A stretch of 14,978 bases of DNA from the NCBI GenBank assembly GCA_030616435.1, contig JAUWXI010000007.1, forward strand, positions 1 through 14,978, given 5' to 3'. Under the pieces are notes generated by a model, which worked only from the letters and a program-made list of their open reading frames with translations, was not told where the DNA came from and ran no database searches. How positions within the stretch are numbered: position 1 is the first letter of the stretch; every line of letters begins with the position of its first letter. Below, piece by piece: positions 7,378-13,961 of this stretch. This DNA comes from Candidatus Parcubacteria bacterium (GTDB lineage: Bacteria; Patescibacteriota; Minisyncoccia; Minisyncoccales; JAUWXI01). Both the position numbers and the translations under genes were made by a program.

Positions 7378-8780
7378 TTTTTCCTTTTCTCTTTTTTCTT
7401 TAATACTTTAATGTGGAGCTCTTTTAACTGTCCTTCTTTAACTTTTGCTGGAGTTTCCATCATCAAACTCCTTTCATCTCCTGTTTTTGGAAAGGCAATT
7501 ACTTCTCTAATATTAGGTTCTCCTAAAACAACGGCTAAAAACCTGTCAATTCCGGGAGCTATTCCTCCGTGAGGTGGTACTCCGTATTGGAAAGCCCTCA
7601 ATAAATGACCAAATTTTTGCTCTGTTTCTTCTTTTGAGTGGCCCAAAATTCTAAAGATTTTTCTTTGGATTTCAGGATCGGTAATTCTGATACTTCCTCC
7701 GCCTATTTCTTGTCCATTACAGATAAGATCGTGTTGCCAGGAACGAGCCTTCGTAGGATCTGTATCTAAAAGAGGAATATCTTCATCCTTGGGAGCGGTA
7801 AAGGGGTGATGACTGGGAGAAATTTCTTTTTCTGCTGTCTTTTCAAATAGGAAAAAATCGACTATAAAACAAAAGCCCAATTCGTTTTTATCCTTTTTGT
7901 TATTTCTGATATCAGGCCGATCAGTCTTATATTTTTCCATAGCTTCTTTAAAGGAAATTCGAGGAAAAGGAATTTTGGTAATTTTCTTTTCAGGAAATAA
8001 ATTTTTGATAATTTTAATAAAAAGTTCTTCTGTTAAATTCAAAATATCTTCTTGTTCTACAAATGACATTTCGATATCCAATTGGGTGAATTCAGGTTGC
8101 CTATCTGCCCGAGGGTCCTCGTCTCTAAAACATCTGGCAATTTGAAAATATTTTTCAATCCCTGAAACTTGCAGCAATTGCTTATATTGCTGAGGACTTT
8201 GGGGTAAAGCATAAAATTCTCCAGGGTGCAACCTCGAGGGAACCAAAAAGTCCCTTGCTCCTTCTGGAGTAGACTTTGTTAAAAGTGGAGTCTCAACTTC
8301 AATAAAACCTCTCTCTTGAAAAAAATCTCTTATAAACTGAATTACTTTTTGACGAATTTTGAGGTTCTTTTGTAATCTCTTTCGTCTCAAATCCAAATAT
8401 CGATATTTTAATCTGATTTCCTCTGAGATTTCGTAACCTTCAGTATCAATGGCAAAAGGTAATGGTTTAGCCTTAGATAAGATTTTTAAAGAATCTGGAT
8501 AAAGCTCAATTTCTCCGGTTTCAATATTGGGATTTATCATTTCTTTGGGTCTCTTTTGGATTGTACCTGTAGCCTCAATGACCCATTCCGCTCTTAATTT
8601 TTGAGCCAAACTCAAAAGCTCTTCATTTTTTTCATCAAAAACCAATTGTAAAATTCCGCTTCTATCTCTTAAATCAATAAAAATAATCTTTCCGTGAGAT
8701 CTAATAGTATTAACCCAACCTATGACTTTAACCTTTTTTCCAAGATATTCTGGGGTTTTGCTTGTCCAAATTCTTTTCAT
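7374..8780 (-). CDS. aspS: Aspartate--tRNA ligase lacking the GAD insertion
   Basis: Class II synthetase charging tRNA-Asp in the cytoplasm. An upstream in-frame ATG at 8798 exists, but I chose 8780 (MKRIW) because the family starts with a similar MxRT stretch and because a TATAAT at 8792-8787 would put the transcript start on this ATG. Residues from this start: OB-fold anticodon domain (15-105), motif 1 (FIEVETPLLTKSTPEG, 159-174), motif 2 (FRDEDPRADRQPEFTQ, 218-233) and motif 3 (GIDRF, 410-414). It is of bacterial type, yet only about ten residues separate DRPDIR (287-292) from GFCFIVDFFLFE, where bacterial AspRS carries the GAD domain; so it is 468 aa against about 590. His29 matches the His found in some non-discriminating AspRS, which hints at Asp-tRNA-Asn formation. 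Confidence 0.95.
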   Translation of the reverse strand: MKRIWTSKTPEYLGKKVKVIGWVNTIRSHGKIIFIDLRDRSGILQLVFDEKNEELLSLAQKLRAEWVIEATGTIQKRPKEMINPNIETGEIELYPDSLKILSKAKPLPFAIDTEGYEISEEIRLKYRYLDLRRKRLQKNLKIRQKVIQFIRDFFQERGFIEVETPLLTKSTPEGARDFLVPSRLHPGEFYALPQSPQQYKQLLQVSGIEKYFQIARCFRDEDPRADRQPEFTQLDIEMSFVEQEDILNLTEELFIKIIKNLFPEKKITKIPFPRISFKEAMEKYKTDRPDIRNNKKDKNELGFCFIVDFFLFEKTAEKEISPSHHPFTAPKDEDIPLLDTDPTKARSWQHDLICNGQEIGGGSIRITDPEIQRKIFRILGHSKEETEQKFGHLLRAFQYGVPPHGGIAPGIDRFLAVVLGEPNIREVIAFPKTGDERSLMMETPAKVKEGQLKELHIKVLKKKEKRKK

Positions 8781-8786
8781 TTTACA

Positions 8787-8792
8787 ATTATA
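8787..8792 (-). promoter_or_regulatory. -10 box of aspS / cell-wall operon (predicted leaderless)
   Basis: Perfect TATAAT on the minus strand (8792-8787). Its last T is 7 nt before the A of the ATG at 8780, so the +1 would be that A. A weak -35 (TTGTGT, 8815-8810) lies 17 bp upstream, inside the T-tract of the previous terminator. This would be the main promoter for aspS to murG. Confidence 0.6.
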
Positions 8793-8801
8793 ACTCATCC
8801 T

Positions 8802-8835
8802 TCAAAAAAACACAAAAGCACCTCTGAAGGGATGC
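8802..8835 (-). terminator. Intrinsic terminator of the ABC transporter gene
   Basis: On the minus strand GCATCCC (8835-8829) and GAGGTGC (8824-8818) form a stem with one T-G wobble, one C/A mismatch and a small TTCA loop. A T-rich run (TTTTGTGTTTTTTT, 8817-8804) follows. It sits about 100 bp after the transporter stop and just upstream of the aspS promoter, the expected place to separate the two units. Confidence 0.7.
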
Positions 8836-8904
8836 CTCATTTTGTTTTTCTTTCTTCCTTAGTCTTCCTCTAATTCTAAATTTTTCTCTCTTTAAAGTTT
8901 AGAA

Positions 8905-8930
8905 GCAGGAGAAACCTCCGCTTTTTATTT
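8905..8930. terminator. Small hairpin with T-tract after the ABC gene
   Basis: GC-a-GGAG (8905-8911), loop AAAC and CTCCGC (8916-8921) form a short stem followed on the plus strand by TTTTTATTTTT. On the minus strand (the direction of the neighbouring genes) the run after the stem is poor (TTCTAAACTTT). It may act against antisense transcription or as a weak first terminator. The rest of 8836-8904 is pyrimidine-rich on the plus strand and shows nothing else. Confidence 0.35.
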
Positions 8931-8939
8931 TTCTAAATC

Positions 8940-10673
8940 TTAAAAAATTTGGGATTTGTAAAGTTCTTTGTAAACCTTGCCCTTTTCTAAAAGTTCTTTG
9001 TGAGTTCCTTTTTCTACAATCTTTTCTTTTTCCAAAACAAAAATCCTATCAGCTCCAATTACAGTGCTCAAACGATGGGCGATGATTAAAGTTGTCTTCC
9101 CTTTCATTAATTGTTTTAAAGCTTTTCGGATTTTCCTTTCCGTTTCCATATCAAGACTGGCCATTGCTTCATCTAAAATCAAAATCTTAGCCCCCTTCAA
9201 AATTGCTCTGGCAATAGCTATCCTTTGCTTTTCTCCTGTAGAAAGCTTAATCCCTCTTTCTCCTACTAATTGATCGTACTTCCTTGGAAACTTTTTGATA
9301 AACTCGTGAGCTTGAGCTTTCTTTGCAGCCCTTATAATTTCTTTGTCAGAAGCTGCCAATTTTCCGTAGCGAATGTTGTTTTTTATTGTGTCGTTGAACA
9401 AAATTATTTCTTGGGGAACTCTGGCAATATTTTTTCTTAAAGATTTTAGGGTAACTTTTGAAATGTCTTGTCCATCAATTAAAATTTTCCCCTTTTCTGA
9501 AGTGTAATAACGAGAAATCAAATCAACTAATGTTGTCTTCCCCACCCCGCTTTTTCCAACTAGGGCAATCACTTCCCCTGACCTTACTTTAAAAGAAATG
9601 TCATCCAAAATTCTTTGATGATTCTGGTAACTAAAAGTTACGTTCAAAAATTCTACCTCACCTTTAGGTGCCTTTAGCTCTTTTGCTCCTTTTGGTTCGT
9701 ACAATTCGGGCTCAATTTTTAACAAATTAAGGGCTCGATGGATGGTAACAAGCCCTATGCTTGTTAGCCTATAATATTGGGCCAATCTTCCAAAAGGATG
9801 ATAGGCCAGTTGAACATAGCCCAAAAACATTATCAATTGGCCAGCTGAAATCAAATTTTTTCTCAGAAAGAAAAGGGCTTGACCAAAAACAAAAATGAAT
9901 CCCAGACTAAAAATTGTCTGTTGCCAGAGAGAAAGATCATCCCAGAGCTCCATAAAATCTTTAAATTTTTTACCGGCTCTTTCCCTAAAGTTTCTTTCTA
10001 CTTTCTGCTTTTCAAACTCTTCTCCTGTAAAAGCCTTAACAGTCTCAATATTTGAGATAGAATCGTGTAAATTACCATAAGCTTCCTCGTAAGCCTTGTT
10101 TAGTCCCTCCTGAGCCTTAATGATAGGTTTTGTTTTCCAGAAAGAAGCCAAAGAATAAAGAATCAGAACCGTCAGAAGAGCTAATGCTAATTGCCATTTA
10201 ATTCTTGCCAAAATAATCAAGGCTCCAAATACAGTCAAAAATGCTGGAGCTATTCCAAAAACTATTTCACCAATGATTGTTTCCAAAAAGCTAGCTCCCC
10301 TACTGACCCTCCGGACGATTTTCCCCATTTTTTCTCTCTTGTGGAATCTCAAAGGTACTTCTAAGAGATGGCCGGCTCCTTGTAAGAGAAAATCGTTTCC
10401 TACATCGGCGCTTAATTTCCACCCCTTTGTTCTTCCAAAACGGCCAGCCCAGTTACCAATCAAGGCCAAGATTAACCAAATCAAAAGAAAAGTTCCAATA
10501 TATTTTAAAGAAGCAGTTTCCAAAATGGCAGCATCGACCAAACGTCCATAAATGAAAGGAATGACAGCTGGAATCAAAGAACCAATCAAAGAAATCAAGG
10601 CTATAAAATACGCCTTCTTCTTATATTTTTTCAGATATTTAAAAACGATTTCCAAATCTTTAAATGCTTCCAT
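8940..10673 (-). CDS. ABC transporter, exporter type (fused TM and ATPase domains)
   Basis: Half-transporter of the MsbA/LmrA type that should act as a homodimer or with a partner to export a lipid, peptide or drug; the substrate is unknown. I start at 10673 (MEAFKDL), giving 577 aa. An earlier in-frame ATG at 10718 lies in the loop of a terminator hairpin, upstream of the likely promoter. Residues counted from 10673: six-helix membrane domain (about 20-300), Walker A GKSGVGKT (373-380), Q-loop VPQ (419-421), signature LSTGE (477-481), Walker B ILILDE (497-502), D-loop SLD and the H-loop His533. The signature is LSTGE instead of LSGGQ. It forms its own unit between two terminators. Position near cell-wall genes allows, but does not prove, a role in envelope lipid flipping. 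Confidence 0.93.
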   Translation of the reverse strand: MEAFKDLEIVFKYLKKYKKKAYFIALISLIGSLIPAVIPFIYGRLVDAAILETASLKYIGTFLLIWLILALIGNWAGRFGRTKGWKLSADVGNDFLLQGAGHLLEVPLRFHKREKMGKIVRRVSRGASFLETIIGEIVFGIAPAFLTVFGALIILARIKWQLALALLTVLILYSLASFWKTKPIIKAQEGLNKAYEEAYGNLHDSISNIETVKAFTGEEFEKQKVERNFRERAGKKFKDFMELWDDLSLWQQTIFSLGFIFVFGQALFFLRKNLISAGQLIMFLGYVQLAYHPFGRLAQYYRLTSIGLVTIHRALNLLKIEPELYEPKGAKELKAPKGEVEFLNVTFSYQNHQRILDDISFKVRSGEVIALVGKSGVGKTTLVDLISRYYTSEKGKILIDGQDISKVTLKSLRKNIARVPQEIILFNDTIKNNIRYGKLAASDKEIIRAAKKAQAHEFIKKFPRKYDQLVGERGIKLSTGEKQRIAIARAILKGAKILILDEAMASLDMETERKIRKALKQLMKGKTTLIIAHRLSTVIGADRIFVLEKEKIVEKGTHKELLEKGKVYKELYKSQIF

Positions 10674-10680
10674 ATCCTTT

Positions 10681-10689
10681 ATTAAACCA
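10681..10689 (-). promoter_or_regulatory. Extended -10 promoter of the ABC transporter gene
   Basis: Minus strand TGGTTTAAT (10689-10681): TGn plus TTTAAT, five of six to TATAAT. The last T is 8 nt before the A of the ATG at 10673, predicting a leaderless start. A possible -35 (TTCACT, 10710-10705, four of six) lies inside the terminator stem of the upstream unit. Confidence 0.5.
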
Positions 10690-10700
10690 TAAATCAAGAT

Positions 10701-10740
10701 AAAAAGTGAAGAGCTCAAGATAGGCTCTTCACTTTTATTT
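10701..10740. terminator. Bidirectional intrinsic terminator
   Basis: A perfect 13-bp inverted repeat, AAAAGTGAAGAGC (10702-10714) and GCTCTTCACTTTT (10724-10736), with a 9-nt loop. Both strands have T-rich runs after the stem (TTTTTATCTTG on minus, TTTTATTTCTTT on plus). It ends the minus-strand thpR-murC-small-protein unit and separates it from the ABC transporter promoter some 12 bp further on. Confidence 0.85.
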
Positions 10741-10755
10741 CTTTAAATTACGGGG

Positions 10756-10923
10756 TTAGATTTCGGGCTCTTCAGGGGCTTCTGGGACTTCTGGGGCTCC
10801 TGGAGCTTCCTCAGGCTTAATGGCACTTACTTCTTTTTTTTCTTTTTTTTGACCAAGAAAATAATAAGCTATAAGTCCTATTACAACTATCCCCGCTACT
10901 ATCCAAAATAACCAAGAATTCAT
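10756..10923 (-). CDS. Small single-span membrane protein with acidic Pro/Glu tail
   Basis: A 55-aa open frame from ATG at 10923 to TAA at 10756, family not recognised. It begins MNSWLFWIVAGIVVIG and has one hydrophobic span (about 4-23), a basic patch (QKKEKK, 25-30), then a tail of low complexity rich in Pro, Glu and Ala (36-55, repeats of the PE/APE type). Positive charges after the span suggest a cytoplasmic C-terminus. It is placed 90 bp after murC and 15 bp before a strong terminator, so it is probably the last gene of the thpR-murC unit. No -10 box at the usual distance and no ribosome site are visible. Support is the ordered membrane/basic/acidic layout; chance frame is the alternative. 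Confidence 0.6.
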   Translation of the reverse strand: MNSWLFWIVAGIVVIGLIAYYFLGQKKEKKEVSAIKPEEAPGAPEVPEAPEEPEI

Positions 10924-11013
10924 ATTAAATAATTTTTGTTAATTAATATTTTCGACCTTGTTTCCTTATTTTATTTTCTTTTTGAATTCTTTGCAAGTGG
11001 AAAAGTCACCCAG

Positions 11014-12342
11014 CTAAAGTTGCTCAATTAGTTTATAAATATCTCCTGCCCCCATGATGATTAGCACCTGTTCACTCTTTAAATTTTCTTTTAGAAAATT
11101 AACTATTTTCTCTGGAGGCAAACAAATTGCATTTTTGTTTGATTTTTGATTTACAGCTCTTGTCAGTTTCTTTGAAGAAACCTGCCTTTTTATTTTCTCA
11201 TCTTCTCTACCAGCTACTGAGTAAATTGGAGCTAAAATTAGTTTTTCTATTGGAGCCTTAGTTAGAACTCTCACAAAATCATCAAATAAGCGAAATGTCC
11301 TTTGGTATTGATGGGGCTGAAAAACACACCAAATCTCTTTTTTGGGAAACTTTTCTTTAGTAGCCTTCAAGGTAGCTTCAATCTCAGTTGGGTGATGGGC
11401 ATAATCACTGATTAAAGTACAGGTTTTAGGTTTTAGTTTATAGGTTATAGGTAATCTTATTCTTTTTATTTCAAAGCGACGCCAGGCTCCTTTGTATTCA
11501 GAGAGAGCCTCAAGAGAGATTTTATCAGGAATTTTCAAAATTCTAGCAAGAGCTAAAGCGGCTAAGGCATCAGAGAGATTGTGTTCTCCAGGGATTTTCA
11601 AAACTTTTTTTATCCTCTTTGCCTCTTTTTGCTTTAGAGAATAAGTTTTACAATTTAATTTAGCAAAGTAATTTAATAATTTATTTACACTCTCATTGTC
11701 TTTGTTTGCTATTAAAATTCCATCTTTTGGCAGATGTTTAATAAATTTTCCAAAACTTTCAATGATGTGATCTAAATCTCTATAATAATCTAAATGCTCT
11801 CTATCAATATTTGTTAGAACAATTATTTTGGGGTGGTAATTTAAAAAGGCCTCTTTGTATTCGTCAGCCTCAATCACAAGATATTTGGACTCCCCTACTC
11901 TGCAATTTGATTCTCCAAATTCTCTAAGTCTTGTTCCAACAATTACCGTTGGATCCAATCCGGCCTTAATTAAGATTAAAGAAATCATTGCTGTGGTAGT
12001 TCCCTTTCCATGAGCTCCACAGACTGCAATTGTAAAATATTTTTTTGTTAACTTTCCTAAAGCTTCAGGATAACTCAAACAATTTATCCCCATCTTCTTT
12101 GCTTTTTTCAATTCTGGATTCTCCTCAAAAATAGCTGGGCTATAAATCACCTGTTTTACATCTGGGGCTAAATGTTTTGCTTTGTGAGGGCCAATGAAGA
12201 TTTCAGTTCCCAGATTTTCCAGAGATTTTGTGACTTCAGAAGAAACTAAATCAGAACCTGAGATTTGATTTCCCTTTTCCAAATAATATCTGGCTAAAGC
12301 TGAAACCCCAATTCCCCCAATTCCAATAAAATGAATCTTCAT
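11014..12342 (-). CDS. murC: UDP-N-acetylmuramate--L-alanine ligase
   Basis: ATP-dependent cytoplasmic ligase that joins L-Ala to UDP-MurNAc, the first peptide step. The 442-aa protein shows FIGIGGIGVSALA (5-17, UDP site), a P-loop GAHGKGTTT (109-117), EADEYKEAFL (158-167), TNIDREHLDYY (177-187), GEHNLSDALAA (252-262), DYAHHPTEIEAT (313-324) and FQPHQYQRT (341-349). Most MurC proteins have GTHGKTTTT; here the residue after the catalytic Lys is Gly114, at the place of a Mg2+-contacting Thr. About nine extra residues (TYKLKPKTC, 300-308) lie before DYAHHP and are encoded by a 7-bp tandem repeat. Mpl is a related alternative because of EADEY, but length and the FQPH motif fit MurC. It overlaps thpR by 4 bp; no Shine-Dalgarno is visible. 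Confidence 0.93.
   Translation of the reverse strand: MKIHFIGIGGIGVSALARYYLEKGNQISGSDLVSSEVTKSLENLGTEIFIGPHKAKHLAPDVKQVIYSPAIFEENPELKKAKKMGINCLSYPEALGKLTKKYFTIAVCGAHGKGTTTAMISLILIKAGLDPTVIVGTRLREFGESNCRVGESKYLVIEADEYKEAFLNYHPKIIVLTNIDREHLDYYRDLDHIIESFGKFIKHLPKDGILIANKDNESVNKLLNYFAKLNCKTYSLKQKEAKRIKKVLKIPGEHNLSDALAALALARILKIPDKISLEALSEYKGAWRRFEIKRIRLPITYKLKPKTCTLISDYAHHPTEIEATLKATKEKFPKKEIWCVFQPHQYQRTFRLFDDFVRVLTKAPIEKLILAPIYSVAGREDEKIKRQVSSKKLTRAVNQKSNKNAICLPPEKIVNFLKENLKSEQVLIIMGAGDIYKLIEQL
11421..11455. repeat. Five-copy 7-bp tandem repeat inside murC
   Basis: On the plus strand: AGGTTTT, AGGTTTT, AGTTTAT, AGGTTAT, AGGTAAT in direct succession (consensus AGGTTWT). It encodes residues 296-308 of MurC on the minus strand and coincides with an insertion relative to the usual spacing between GxxRRF and DYxHHPTE. 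Confidence 0.75.
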
Positions 12343-12905
12343 GATTTTAATTGAAATGACTCTAAAATTTCATATTCTGCTCCTGTTCTTTTCAAATGGC
12401 TCTCCATTACTTCAATTGAATTAACAGGAAAATTGATTGAAACTTCTTTCTTAACTTCTGGTCTCTCATCTGGTGGAATTCTCTGCCAATCCCACTTTCT
12501 AATTCTGCCCAAAGTTATATGGGGTAAAAAATCTCTTTTTTCAGGGGTAAAATGAATTTTTTCAGATAAAGATTTTTCAAGATCATTTTTCAATTTTAAA
12601 AGCTCTTCTGATCTTTCTCCTTGAATCCAGACGAGCCTGGGAGGTATTCTTCGATCTGGGCCATAACAAACTTTATTCAGAAAAATTGAAAAAGGCCGAT
12701 TTTTTAAAGCCGCTTCTTTTGTGATTTCAAAAACTTCAGTTAATTGTTCATCATTTAAATAGGCTAAAAAGGCCAAAGTTAAATGTAAATTTTCTCTTTT
12801 TAGCCAACGACAAGGCAGGGTGGACCAGTTTTTTTGGTAATTAAAAAGTTCTTTTTTTATCTTTTCTGGCAAATTTATGGCAATGAAAATTCTTCTCTTT
12901 TTCAT
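12339..12905 (-). CDS. thpR: RNA 2',3'-cyclic phosphodiesterase (2H family, LigT/ThpR)
   Basis: 2H phosphoesterase of 188 aa, normal length for ThpR. Members open 2',3'-cyclic phosphates on RNA ends and can show 2'-5' ligase activity in vitro. Both catalytic HxTx motifs are present: HLTL (41-44) and HITL (129-132), and the N-terminus RIFIAINLP matches the family strand. The ATG at 12905 is 7 nt after a TATGTT -10 box, so the mRNA is predicted to be leaderless. The stop overlaps the murC start (ATGA, 12339-12342), so the two are probably co-translated, though no functional tie between an RNA end enzyme and MurC is known to me. It is divergent from amrS across a 38-bp gap. Confidence 0.92.
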   Translation of the reverse strand: MKKRRIFIAINLPEKIKKELFNYQKNWSTLPCRWLKRENLHLTLAFLAYLNDEQLTEVFEITKEAALKNRPFSIFLNKVCYGPDRRIPPRLVWIQGERSEELLKLKNDLEKSLSEKIHFTPEKRDFLPHITLGRIRKWDWQRIPPDERPEVKKEVSINFPVNSIEVMESHLKRTGAEYEILESFQLKS

Positions 12906-12911
12906 TTTTTA

Positions 12912-12920
12912 AACATAGCA
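12912..12920 (-). promoter_or_regulatory. Extended -10 promoter of thpR-murC
   Basis: Minus strand TGCTATGTT (12920-12912): TGn with TATGTT, four of six to consensus. The last T is exactly 7 nt before the A of the thpR ATG, predicting a leaderless mRNA. It overlaps the left arm of an inverted repeat. Confidence 0.45.
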
Positions 12921-12931
12921 AAATCTATGTT
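12912..12931. promoter_or_regulatory. Inverted repeat shared by divergent promoters
   Basis: AACATAG (12912-12918) and CTATGTT (12925-12931) are a perfect 7-bp dyad with a 6-bp spacer, in the middle of the 38-bp thpR/amrS gap. The left arm contains the thpR -10 box and the right arm contains the TG of the amrS extended -10. It could be an operator, or the result of two promoters facing away from each other. Confidence 0.5.
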
Positions 12932-12936
12932 AAAAT
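12928..12936 (+). promoter_or_regulatory. Extended -10 promoter of the AmmeMemoRadiSam cluster
   Basis: TGTTAAAAT (12928-12936): TGn plus TAAAAT, five of six to TATAAT. The last T is 8 nt before the A of the amrS ATG (12944), so the transcript should start at or one base before the start codon. No ribosome site is visible and no convincing -35 was found. Confidence 0.55.
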
Positions 12937-12943
12937 TCAATAA

Positions 12944-13957
12944 ATGAAAGAAGTTTATTTATACAAAAAACTCAAAAAAAAGAAAGTGCAATGTCAGAAC
13001 TGTGCTCATTATTGTATTTTAACACCTGGTGAAAGAGGGAAATGTGGAGCCAGAGAAAATATTGATGGAAAACTCTATTCTTTAGTTTATGAAAAAGCCT
13101 GTGCAATACACATTGACCCAATTGAAAAAAAGCCATTTTTCCATTTTCTGCCTGGAAGCTGCTCTTTGTCAATTGCGACAGTTGGTTGTAATTTTGCTTG
13201 TACCAACTGCCAAAATTGGGCAATTTCTCAGGGCCCAAAGATAAGTAGTAAAATTGAAGGAGAAGAGATTAAACCTGAAGAAATTGTCAATTTGGCTTTA
13301 AAAAACAACCTTCCTTCAATTTCCTATACTTTTACAGAACCTACAATTTTTTTAGATTATGCCTTAGACACAATGAAAATAGCAAAAAAGAAAGGATTAA
13401 AAAACAATTGGGTTACAAACGCTTTCTGGTCAAAAGAAGCTTTTGATTTAATTTCCCCCTATTTAGATGCAGCCAATGTAGATTTAAAGAGCTTTTCTGA
13501 TGAATTCTATATCAAAAATTGTGGTGGCAGACTCCAACCCGTTTTAGATAATTTAAAAAGATTAAAAGAAAAGGAAATTTGGCTCGAAGTAACAACCCTT
13601 GTAATTCCAACATTAAGTGATGACCCAAAGATGTTAAGGAAAATTGCAGAGTTCATTAAAAGTGAATTGGGGCCTGAGACTCCCTGGCATGTCACCCAAT
13701 TTTCAGGAATTATTTCCTGGCAACTTCAACATTTACCGGATACTCCAGTTGAAACTTTAAAGAAAGTTCACAAAATCGGTAAAGATGCAGGATTAAAATA
13801 CGTCTATACCGGTAATGTTCCCGGCCTATCTTCTGAAAACACTTTTTGTCCCGAATGTAAAGCTCTAGTAATCAATCGAAGAGGCTATTCAATCACAAGG
13901 TATGACAAAAATGGAAAATGTCCTCAATGTGATACAAAATTAGACCTAGTTTTGTAA
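12944..13957 (+). CDS. amrS: AmmeMemoRadiSam system radical SAM enzyme
   Basis: Radical SAM protein (337 aa) of the AmmeMemoRadiSam system, related to pyruvate formate-lyase activating enzymes; substrate unknown. The [4Fe-4S]/SAM motif is CNFACTNC (Cys82, Cys86, Cys89), preceded by DPIEKKPFFHFLPGS (58-72) and followed by CQNWAIS. An N-terminal four-Cys cluster (17, 20, 24, 34) and a C-terminal zinc-ribbon-like set (302, 305, 326, 329) probably bind metal. YTFTEPTIFLDYA (128-140) and ANVDLKSF (177-184) are family landmarks. The gene starts a divergent plus-strand unit, and the next two genes follow after 4 and 5 bp, so the three are certainly one operon. Family membership is firm; the reaction is not known to me. 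Confidence 0.95.
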   Translation: MKEVYLYKKLKKKKVQCQNCAHYCILTPGERGKCGARENIDGKLYSLVYEKACAIHIDPIEKKPFFHFLPGSCSLSIATVGCNFACTNCQNWAISQGPKISSKIEGEEIKPEEIVNLALKNNLPSISYTFTEPTIFLDYALDTMKIAKKKGLKNNWVTNAFWSKEAFDLISPYLDAANVDLKSFSDEFYIKNCGGRLQPVLDNLKRLKEKEIWLEVTTLVIPTLSDDPKMLRKIAEFIKSELGPETPWHVTQFSGIISWQLQHLPDTPVETLKKVHKIGKDAGLKYVYTGNVPGLSSENTFCPECKALVINRRGYSITRYDKNGKCPQCDTKLDLVL

Positions 13958-13961
13958 TAAC

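Noticed and set aside
8781..8798. Earlier ATG (8798) as the aspS start
   Set aside because: The TATAAT box lies between this ATG and the MKRIW start, and AspRS proteins begin close to the latter.
10674..10718. Earlier ATG (10718) as the ABC transporter start
   Set aside because: It lies within the loop of a perfect 13-bp terminator hairpin and upstream of the -10 box; the extra 15 residues add nothing known to the family.
10924..11013. Possible hairpin terminator directly after murC
   Set aside because: The candidate arms around GGTG/CCAC do not pair properly and no T-tract follows; the real terminator is at 10701-10740.
11014..12342. Mpl (murein peptide ligase) instead of MurC
   Set aside because: EADEY is Mpl-like, but FQPHQYQRT and DYAHHPTEIEAT are consistent with MurC and a cell-wall-making genome needs MurC.
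12972..13238. Minus-strand frame within amrS
   Set aside because: Antisense to a well-supported radical SAM gene including its Cys motif; no family features.
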